Shown here piece after piece: positions 1 through 5,355 of a stretch of 10,718 nucleotides of DNA (its first letter is position 1; each line of letters opens with the position of its first letter). The notes below the pieces were generated by a model that was not told the DNA's origin, ran no database searches, and saw nothing but the letters and a program-made list of their open reading frames with translations. Origin of the DNA: Flavobacteriales bacterium (GTDB lineage Bacteria; Bacteroidota; Bacteroidia; Flavobacteriales; UA16); assembly GCA_030831885.1 (NCBI GenBank), contig JAURKF010000260.1, positions 1-10,718 of the forward strand, in the 5' to 3' direction. The translations under genes were made by a program, and so were the position numbers.

Positions 1-1165
1 CCGGACCGAAGATTTCTTCGCGGTTTGTGCGACAATCCGGGCCAAGACCAATGATTACTGTTGGTTCGACGAAATATCCTTCGGCACAGCGTCCATCCAA
101 TTTCACCTGTTTACCGCCACATACTACTTTGCCGCCCTCCTCTTTGGCTAGTTCAATACAGGAAAGAATTTTTTCCATGTGAGCTTTGCTTACTACTGCC
201 CCGGTCTTTGTTTCGTCGAGTAAAGGATCGCCCACCTTCATAGCCGATACCTTGGCGGTAAAATCAGCAATAAATCGATCATACAGTGTATCCTGAACCA
301 ATATGCGCGAGCCGCACAAACAAATTTGTCCCTGATTTGCAAAAGCTGCACGCAATGTAGTTCGCAGCATTTTATCATAATCGCAGTCGTCGAAAATGAC
401 GGTTGGATTTTTTCCACCCAATTCAAGAGAAAGTTTTTTGAATTTCGGAGCAGCAGCAGCAGCGATACGCGCGCCTGTAGCAGTCCCTCCGGTAAACGAA
501 ATAGCCTTTATCCGAGGATGATTCACGATTGCGTCGCCGGCCTCTGCGCCCAATCCATGAACAATGTTGAGTACACCAGCCGGTAAGCCTGCCTCAATAC
601 ACAATTTAGAAAATAGAAAGGCCGTCATTGGTGTAATTTCACTTGGTTTGGCAACCACACAATTTCCGATAGCCAACGCCGGAGCTATTTTCCAGGTAAA
701 CAAATACAAAGGAAGATTCCAAGGCGAAATACATCCAACCACCCCGATAGGCTTGCGATTGGTGTAGTTAATGGCTCGATCTTCCATCACATGTGCTTCA
801 GAACTCCAATGAAGAATAGCTGTGGCAAAAAACCGAATGTTGTCCTCTGCGCGCGGAATATCCATCTGTGCGGCCAATGAGCGTGGCTTTCCATTATCAA
901 TAGACTCAGCCTCCGCAAGCATATCACGGTGCTCATGTATCAAATCTGCCAAACGCACAAGTATGCGTGACCGTTCCGTTGCGGGCAGTTGCGACCAGGA
1001 TGGAAAAGCCGCTTCAGCAGCTTGCACCGCTGACTCAACATCGGCCTGATTGCCAGCCGGTATTTTCCCGTAACAATGTCCTGTTGATGGATCAATGTTA
1101 TTCAAGTAACGACCATTGGCAGGCTCGGCCAACATTCCGTTGATGTAATTAGCAAGAATTTTCAC
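1..1165 (-). CDS. Aldehyde dehydrogenase, ALDH8A1 / (amino)muconic-semialdehyde dehydrogenase-like (partial, C-terminus off window)
   Basis: NAD(P)-dependent oxidation of an aldehyde to a carboxylic acid in the cytoplasm. I read 388 codons with no internal stop; families of this type are about 485 aa, so roughly the last 100 residues lie beyond base 1. Visible ALDH landmarks are ISPWNLP with the oxyanion-hole Asn at 150, KPSE near 173-176 (cofactor binding), FTGG at 224-227, the general-base Glu 248 in LELGGKNP, and the nucleophile Cys 282 in NQGQICLC; the visible part ends at EEIFGP. Resemblance from memory is closest to human ALDH8A1 and bacterial 2-aminomuconic or 2-hydroxymuconic semialdehyde dehydrogenases (kynurenine or meta-cleavage routes); the exact substrate is inference. 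The start is a GTG at 1165, giving MKILANYING; no ATG is available upstream before the in-frame stop near 1225, though a TTG at 1171 is possible. No clear Shine-Dalgarno motif precedes it. Confidence 0.93.
   Translation of the reverse strand, partial: MKILANYINGMLAEPANGRYLNNIDPSTGHCYGKIPAGNQADVESAVQAAEAAFPSWSQLPATERSRILVRLADLIHEHRDMLAEAESIDNGKPRSLAAQMDIPRAEDNIRFFATAILHWSSEAHVMEDRAINYTNRKPIGVVGCISPWNLPLYLFTWKIAPALAIGNCVVAKPSEITPMTAFLFSKLCIEAGLPAGVLNIVHGLGAEAGDAIVNHPRIKAISFTGGTATGARIAAAAAPKFKKLSLELGGKNPTVIFDDCDYDKMLRTTLRAAFANQGQICLCGSRILVQDTLYDRFIADFTAKVSAMKVGDPLLDETKTGAVVSKAHMEKILSCIELAKEEGGKVVCGGKQVKLDGRCAEGYFVEPTVIIGLGPDCRTNREEIFGP
449..463. repeat. Five-unit trinucleotide repeat (AGC)5 / (GCT)5
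   Basis: A perfect run of five AGC triplets on the plus strand lies inside the aldehyde dehydrogenase, where it reads as five consecutive GCT alanine codons (residues about 235-239, in the segment IAAAAAPKFKK). It is in frame, so unit gain or loss would change only the alanine count. It is probably just a codon-biased alanine run. Confidence 0.9.
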
Positions 1166-1183
1166 GCGCAAAAATTGTTTCGA

Positions 1184-1214
1184 CAAAGTAAACGCAAGTG
1201 CTTGTTTATCCGAA
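1184..1214 (-). promoter_or_regulatory. Possible promoter for the aldehyde dehydrogenase
   Basis: On the minus strand, TTACTTTG (plus 1184-1191) is one mismatch from the Bacteroidota -7 consensus TAnnTTTG, and TTCG (plus 1211-1214) lies 19 nt upstream where TTTG is expected. It would start transcription about 10-15 nt before the GTG at 1165 and would overlap the divergent tRNA promoter. Both boxes are imperfect, so this is a weak call. Confidence 0.25.
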
Positions 1215-1231
1215 AACGCGTATTAAATTTG
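1201..1231 (+). promoter_or_regulatory. Bacteroidota-type promoter of tRNA-Gln
   Basis: CTTG at 1201-1204 (-33 box, consensus TTTG) is followed after exactly 19 nt by TAAATTTG at 1224-1231, a perfect fit to the -7 consensus TAnnTTTG. Transcription is expected to begin near 1236-1240, leaving a 5' leader of about 20 nt for RNase P to remove before the tRNA at 1257. Spacing, sequence and position all agree. Confidence 0.65.
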
Positions 1232-1256
1232 CGACCGCTTTGTACAAAAGTGTTCT

Positions 1257-1327
1257 TGCCCGATAGTATAATGGCAGTACAACTGATTTTGGTTCAGTTT
1301 GTCTTGGTTCGAATCCAGGTCGGGCAA
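1257..1327 (+). tRNA. trnQ: tRNA-Gln (anticodon UUG)
   Basis: The 71-nt sequence folds into a full cloverleaf. The acceptor stem 1257-1263 pairs with 1320-1326 (seven Watson-Crick pairs), and the discriminator is A1327. The D stem GTA/TAC is at 1266-1268 and 1278-1280. The anticodon stem ACTGA/TCAGT (1282-1286, 1294-1298) encloses the loop TTTTGGT with anticodon TTG at 1289-1291. A 4-nt variable region follows, then a T stem CTTGG/CCAGG with one G-U pair around the loop TTCGAAT. The 3' CCA is not encoded (next bases CGA), so it must be added by tRNA nucleotidyltransferase. It stands alone on the plus strand between two minus-strand genes, with its own promoter upstream and a hairpin terminator 3 nt downstream. 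Confidence 0.97.
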
Positions 1328-1329
1328 CG

Positions 1330-1359
1330 AAAAAGTCAACCTTGAGGTTGACTTTTTTT
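1330..1359. terminator. Bidirectional intrinsic terminator between tRNA-Gln and the minus-strand cluster
   Basis: A 12-bp perfect inverted repeat, AAAAAGTCAACC (1330-1341) and GGTTGACTTTTT (1346-1357), encloses the 4-nt loop TTGA. On the plus strand it is followed by a run of seven T (1353-1359) and lies just after the tRNA; on the minus strand it follows directly after the TAA stop (1361-1363) of the glucosaminidase/LysM gene and ends in five T. One hairpin therefore closes both converging transcripts. Confidence 0.88.
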
Positions 1360-1360
1360 A

Positions 1361-2353
1361 TTATTTCTTTTTCAGAACTATTCGCGTTCCGGCAGCAATG
1401 GGTTTTTCAGCCGATGCTGTATTCAATTTACACAATCGCTTAAGTTTAATTCCGTGTTGTTGCGAAATTGAAAACCAGGTGTCACCTTCTGCAGCTATAT
1501 ATTCTGGTGAGGCCGCCTGCAATCGTTTTGGCTGTAGGTAAACAATATCGCCTGTCTTTAGCTCGGTAGTAGAGTCGAAATCATTGAATCGGTTCAAAAT
1601 AAACACATTCAAATCAATTTCCTTTGCAATCGACTCGCGTGTATCCCCTTCGCGCGCCACCACATATTTGATTCGATTGCTGCTTTCCAATACTTCGTGC
1701 TTGCCTGACAAGGTGATTTCCTGGCGATCATCAGCCGTATCCTTCTTACCTTTTTTGGACTGACCTTTTCCACTTTCAGCAACCGTGCGGGCCTTGGGTT
1801 TTTTGGCCGAGCGTTTCGGTGACTCGTCATTTTTCGCCAACAATAATCCTTGTTCGTCGAATTGTTCTAGATGGTTTTCTTCTATGATCCGAATCAATGA
1901 TTGAGCATATTCCGGACTAGTTGCGTATCCGCACGATTTCAGGCCGCGAGCCCACCCCTTGTAATCGTCAATTTCAAGTTCAAAAAGCGAAGCGTAGCGC
2001 TGCTTCTTTAAAAAATCAGAGTGATCATCAAACGATTCACGGGCATTCTTGTACTTTCTGAAACACTCATTCTTCGCGTCATCATCGGCATAGATACGGT
2101 CGCCCGTCCAATCGGAATGGCATTTAATCCCGAAATGATTATTCCCCTCCTTTGCCAAGCGACTATTGCCATCGCGACTTTCCAAAATACCTTGCGCCAG
2201 GGTAATACTTGCGGGGATTCCATGTGCACTCATCTGATACATGGCTTCATCCTTCCAACTGTCGATATACTGTGAGCGGGTTATTTCGCCATCCATGGCG
2301 AACACGGCAGAAGTGCCCAGAATGCACATCAGGAACGAAGCGATTTTATACAT
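1361..2353 (-). CDS. Secreted peptidoglycan hydrolase: GH73-type glucosaminidase with two LysM domains
   Basis: Predicted N-acetylglucosaminidase that cuts the glycan strand of peptidoglycan, acting in the periplasm or at the envelope (330 aa). Residues 1-19 form a signal peptide (hydrophobic ASFLMCILGTSAVF, likely cut after AVFA). Residues about 28-165 are the glucosaminidase domain: the GILESRDGNSRLA segment carries the probable catalytic Glu 58, followed by NNHFGIKC (71-78) and the family motif GYATSPEYA (142-150). Residues about 175-205 form a Lys/Arg-rich linker. Two LysM modules follow, about 228-274 (starting KYVVAREGDT) and about 284-328 (starting EYIAAEGDT), expected to bind GlcNAc chains. 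The start is ATG 2353. It is last in the minus cluster, 95 nt after the MORN gene; I see no good promoter in that gap, so read-through is likely. It ends on the shared terminator. Confidence 0.92.
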   Translation of the reverse strand: MYKIASFLMCILGTSAVFAMDGEITRSQYIDSWKDEAMYQMSAHGIPASITLAQGILESRDGNSRLAKEGNNHFGIKCHSDWTGDRIYADDDAKNECFRKYKNARESFDDHSDFLKKQRYASLFELEIDDYKGWARGLKSCGYATSPEYAQSLIRIIEENHLEQFDEQGLLLAKNDESPKRSAKKPKARTVAESGKGQSKKGKKDTADDRQEITLSGKHEVLESSNRIKYVVAREGDTRESIAKEIDLNVFILNRFNDFDSTTELKTGDIVYLQPKRLQAASPEYIAAEGDTWFSISQQHGIKLKRLCKLNTASAEKPIAAGTRIVLKKK

Positions 2354-2425
2354 GACGGGTAAACGATTTACTCAGAAAATTATTGAGAAATCAGTGTGTT
2401 GATGGGATTCCTAAAACAAATATTC

Positions 2426-2441
2426 CAACAATGAATTGTTG
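2426..2441 (-). terminator. Small hairpin after the MORN gene, possible weak terminator
   Basis: CAACAA (2426-2431) and TTGTTG (2436-2441) form a 6-bp stem with a 4-nt loop, 8 nt past the stop of the MORN lipoprotein on the minus strand. The following minus-strand bases GAATATTTGTTTT are T-rich but not a clean T run. It could attenuate transcription into the downstream hydrolase gene, or mean nothing. Confidence 0.25.
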
Positions 2442-2448
2442 ATTTGCC

Positions 2449-3000
2449 TCACTTCACGGAACCCGCACCAAAGTCTTGCTCGCGCTTCATGGTACCCTCT
2501 AAATTATAGGAGTTCCAAATACCGACCTTTTCATCTTCTTTATAGAAGCCTCGCGTATTCAGACTTCCATTGGAGAAATAGGTAAACCACTCACCGGTTT
2601 TACGACCTTCTACAAACTGACCCTGTATATACAACTGACCGTTCTCGTGCCATGTTTTGTAAGGGCCGTAATTCAAGCCATCCTTAAAAGTGTTCAGGCT
2701 CCAAGGTTTGCCATCTTCATAGTAGCACCATGACTCGCCTTGAAGGGTGTCGTTTACAAATCGCTTATCGATTTTTGCCTGACCATTGGGATGAAATTCG
2801 ACTTCAGCCACTTTCTGCTGTGTCTTCTCATGAATATATAAGGCCGACTTGACCTTACCATCGGGATATGTTTTAATTACCTGCTGGGCAGTGCCTTCAA
2901 TTACAAAAGGCTTTGTTTCACTTATAGAAGGTTTCTGCTCTCCTTGGTTACAAGCAATCAACAGCAATGCGGCGCACAGGGCAACAACAGATGACTTCAT
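2449..3000 (-). CDS. MORN-repeat lipoprotein (YwqK-like)
   Basis: 183-aa predicted lipoprotein. Residues 1-16 are a signal sequence with the lipobox LIAC, so Cys 17 would be lipidated; the residues after it (NQGEQK) show no clear acidic surface-export motif. The rest is about six copies of a roughly 22-residue MORN_2 unit with the core Y/F-x-x-x-G: YPDGK (45-49), FHPNG (69-73), YYEDG (93-97), WHENG (117-121), YFSNG (141-145) and YNLEG (165-169). Database pipelines often name this family 'toxin-antitoxin system YwqK family antitoxin', but no toxin is adjacent; the molecular role is unknown, and MORN repeats usually mediate binding to proteins, lipids or surfaces. Its ATG overlaps the prenyl synthase stop by 4 nt (ATGA), indicating translational coupling. 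Start choice is firm because the signal sequence begins there. Confidence 0.9.
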   Translation of the reverse strand: MKSSVVALCAALLLIACNQGEQKPSISETKPFVIEGTAQQVIKTYPDGKVKSALYIHEKTQQKVAEVEFHPNGQAKIDKRFVNDTLQGESWCYYEDGKPWSLNTFKDGLNYGPYKTWHENGQLYIQGQFVEGRKTGEWFTYFSNGSLNTRGFYKEDEKVGIWNSYNLEGTMKREQDFGAGSVK

Positions 3001-3974
3001 TTCTTACGATTTATGGTAAACTCGACCAGTTCAAGTAAGGATCTCTTTGCTTCTCCTTCGGGGAAAATATCAAGTGCTTGAATCGCCATTTGACGATATT
3101 CATTCATTTTATTTATTGCATATTCAATCCCACCCAAGTCGATAACCCGCTGCACGAGGCGTTTCACTTTTACACCATCGGTATTATGACGCTTAATGAT
3201 GGTCATCAGCTCTTTGCGCTCGGTCGAAGAAGCGTTTCGCATAGCAACAATCAGAGGCAACGTGAGCTTGCGCTCTTTGATATCGATTCCCATGGGTTTC
3301 CCGATTTTCTCTCCAAATCCATAATCCAGCAAATCATCTTTAATCTGAAAGGCCAACCCGACATTCAATCCAAAATCATACATGTGTTTCACCTGTTCCT
3401 CCGAAGCATTTGCAGCAGAAGCGCCGCTTTGACAACAAGCCGCAATGAGAGACGCCGTTTTTTGACGAATGATTTCATAATAGACCTCTTCCGTTATATT
3501 GAGAAGGCGTGATTTTTCCTGCTGTAACAACTCCCCTTCGCTCATCTCCTTCACAGCATTTGAAACGATTCTCAAAAGCTGAAACTCGCCCTTATCGACG
3601 CTCATCAATAATCCGCGGGACAGAAGATAATCTCCCACTAAAACGGCAATTTTATTTTTCCAAAGCGCATTGATTGAGAAAAAACCACGACGTGTATTGG
3701 CCACATCTACCACGTCATCGTGCACAAGTGTAGCTGTATGCAACAGCTCAATCAAGGATGCAGCAGTGTATGTAGACTGCGTTATTTCACCGCAAATCTT
3801 ACTGGATAAAAAAACGAACATGGGCCGCATTTGCTTTCCCTTTCGTTTGATAATGTAATGGGTGATTTTATCGAGTAAGATATTTTCACTTCGCATCGCT
3901 GCCTTGAAGTAATCTTCAAATGCCTCCATCTCACTTGCAATGGGCTGCTGAATGCTTTCCAGGGAACTAGCCAT
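2997..3974 (-). CDS. Long-chain polyprenyl diphosphate synthase (trans-isoprenyl, IspB-like)
   Basis: Condenses isopentenyl diphosphate units onto an allylic diphosphate in the cytosol to make an all-trans polyprenyl diphosphate, most likely the side-chain donor for menaquinone. The 325 aa match the usual family length. Visible motifs are GKQMRP (46-51), the first Asp-rich motif DDVVD (86-90) in LVHDDVVD, RR at 95-96, the Lys-Thr pair at 172-173, and the second Asp-rich motif KDDLLD (212-217); all metal-binding Asp residues are present. The residues five and four positions before the first Asp are Ala 81 and Thr 82, that is, small; in this family bulky aromatics there limit products to C15-C20, so a long chain is inferred, with exact length unknown. 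It starts 16 nt after rsmF and overlaps the MORN lipoprotein start by 4 nt. Starts with ATG. Confidence 0.94.
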   Translation of the reverse strand: MASSLESIQQPIASEMEAFEDYFKAAMRSENILLDKITHYIIKRKGKQMRPMFVFLSSKICGEITQSTYTAASLIELLHTATLVHDDVVDVANTRRGFFSINALWKNKIAVLVGDYLLSRGLLMSVDKGEFQLLRIVSNAVKEMSEGELLQQEKSRLLNITEEVYYEIIRQKTASLIAACCQSGASAANASEEQVKHMYDFGLNVGLAFQIKDDLLDYGFGEKIGKPMGIDIKERKLTLPLIVAMRNASSTERKELMTIIKRHNTDGVKVKRLVQRVIDLGGIEYAINKMNEYRQMAIQALDIFPEGEAKRSLLELVEFTINRKK

Positions 3975-3990
3975 ACGACTTCAAAAGTAA

Positions 3991-5334
3991 CTACTCCTTG
4001 ATCTTCACGCGCCATTCTTTCGGATAGTAATTGTTGACTCGATTTCCGATCACCTTCACCCAACCCAAAATCGCACCATCGAAGGCAACACGATACCAAC
4101 CTGATGAAGCACTTACAGAAATAGGTTCACCGCGCAAATACGCCATGGCCCCATGTTCATCCAGTTCAATCGCGGGCGCCAAAAAAACTTCACCCTGAGC
4201 CAACGCAACTGAATGCGCAGGAATAAATTCGTTTCGCACTACCCTGCCGATATGAATCCCGGGGTGCATCAAATACAGGCTTGCGGCAAGCGCATTCAAC
4301 TCATTAATCGAGAATGCCGATCGATACAATTCCTTGTCGGGGCCCATCAATAATCCTTCGAGTGAAATGCCAAGATTCGATAGCACCTGAAGCTCCATCT
4401 TGGTAACCTCCGCAAACACAGACTTCGATTTCAACCGCACCTTATCGGCTATAGATTTCTTTCTCAATGCCGCTATGAATAAGCCTTCACCGGAAACCAG
4501 GTGCGGTAAAAACCGCATGGCAAATAACCCGGACTGATCGACCACATCAATTTTCCAATTCGATGGCACAGGCAATCGAATTGACTCATATTCGCCCGAA
4601 TCAATCAACTGGCGAACGACAACTTCATTCTCCTCCTCGGCAAAGGTGCACGTAGAATAAATGAGTACCCCATTTTCTTTCAATGCGGGTAGCACATCTT
4701 GTAATATCTCTTGCTGGCGCAGACTGCATGTCAGCGCAGACTCAACTGTCCATTCCTTCCGAGCCTCCGGATCCTTTCGAAACATACCTTCACCGCTGCA
4801 AGGCGCATCGATGAGTATTAAATCGAATTGCTTGATGCCCTGGCCAAAGTCAGCAGGGCGATTATTGGTGACAACCACATGCGGCGATCCCCATTTCACC
4901 ATCACCTCTTGAAGAATATGCGCTCTTGATCGAATAATTTCGTTCGAAATAAGCCGCCCACGGCCTGCAAGAAAATCGGCCAGGATAAGCGACTTCCCCC
5001 CCGGGGCAGCGCATAGATCCAGTGCATCGATGAACCCATCCTGTAAATCGCAGTGTTTTAGAATCCATTGCAAAACCATGGAAGATGCTTCCTGTGGATA
5101 ATAACATCCTGCATGCAATTTGGGATCGAGCGTATAACGCGGTCGACTCGGCAACAGAAAACCCTCGTCGTTCCAGGGAATAGCGGTAGCATCCTCGAAA
5201 GCAGCACCCTGTTTAAATCGGTTGATACGAACACTCGCTTGTGGCTGTAAATCAAGTGAGGCAATGAAAGGAGCAGCATCTTCTGGAAACTGATTTCTTA
5301 TTCGCTGAATAAATGCGGGAGGAAGCTCTAGCAT
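3991..5334 (-). CDS. rsmF: 16S rRNA (cytosine-C5)-methyltransferase RsmF/YebU-like
   Basis: SAM-dependent RNA m5C methyltransferase of the RsmB/RsmF/NSUN family, predicted to act on 16S rRNA during 30S assembly (C1407 in E. coli numbering for RsmF). In 447 aa I see an N-terminal RNA-binding segment (about 1-80), motif I DLCAAPGGKS (106-115) for SAM, motif IV DAPCSGEGMF (176-185) with Cys 179, and motif VI YSTCTF (226-231) with the probable nucleophile Cys 229. A C-terminal extension (about 310-447) ends in GWVKVIGNRVNNYYPKEW, typical of the RsmF C-terminal PUA-like region and distinguishing it from RsmB. The start is ATG 5334, 21 nt after the AsmA-family stop; the prenyl synthase follows after 16 nt. 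The exact methylated base is inferred from the family, not seen. Confidence 0.92.
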   Translation of the reverse strand: MLELPPAFIQRIRNQFPEDAAPFIASLDLQPQASVRINRFKQGAAFEDATAIPWNDEGFLLPSRPRYTLDPKLHAGCYYPQEASSMVLQWILKHCDLQDGFIDALDLCAAPGGKSLILADFLAGRGRLISNEIIRSRAHILQEVMVKWGSPHVVVTNNRPADFGQGIKQFDLILIDAPCSGEGMFRKDPEARKEWTVESALTCSLRQQEILQDVLPALKENGVLIYSTCTFAEEENEVVVRQLIDSGEYESIRLPVPSNWKIDVVDQSGLFAMRFLPHLVSGEGLFIAALRKKSIADKVRLKSKSVFAEVTKMELQVLSNLGISLEGLLMGPDKELYRSAFSINELNALAASLYLMHPGIHIGRVVRNEFIPAHSVALAQGEVFLAPAIELDEHGAMAYLRGEPISVSASSGWYRVAFDGAILGWVKVIGNRVNNYYPKEWRVKIKE

Positions 5335-5355
5335 ATCACAAACATACAGCCGTCA

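Noticed and set aside
449..463. Phase-variable repeat
   Set aside because: The units are 3 bp and in frame, only five copies, and encode a plain alanine run; length changes could not switch the gene off.
1299..1541. Small plus-strand gene starting inside the tRNA
   Set aside because: It begins in the tRNA, reads through the terminator hairpin and runs antisense to the LysM domains; it has no support.
2449..3000. YwqK-type 'antitoxin' and a toxin-antitoxin system
   Set aside because: The protein has a signal sequence and lipobox, and no small toxin gene lies beside it; the label is a database naming habit for MORN_2 repeats.
3078..3512. 144-codon open frame on the plus strand
   Set aside because: It lies entirely antisense inside the polyprenyl synthase, which has all its motifs; the antisense translation has no recognisable domain.
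3782..4099. 105-codon minus-strand frame across the rsmF/prenyl synthase junction
   Set aside because: It is an alternate frame over two well-defined genes on the same strand and shows no domain features.
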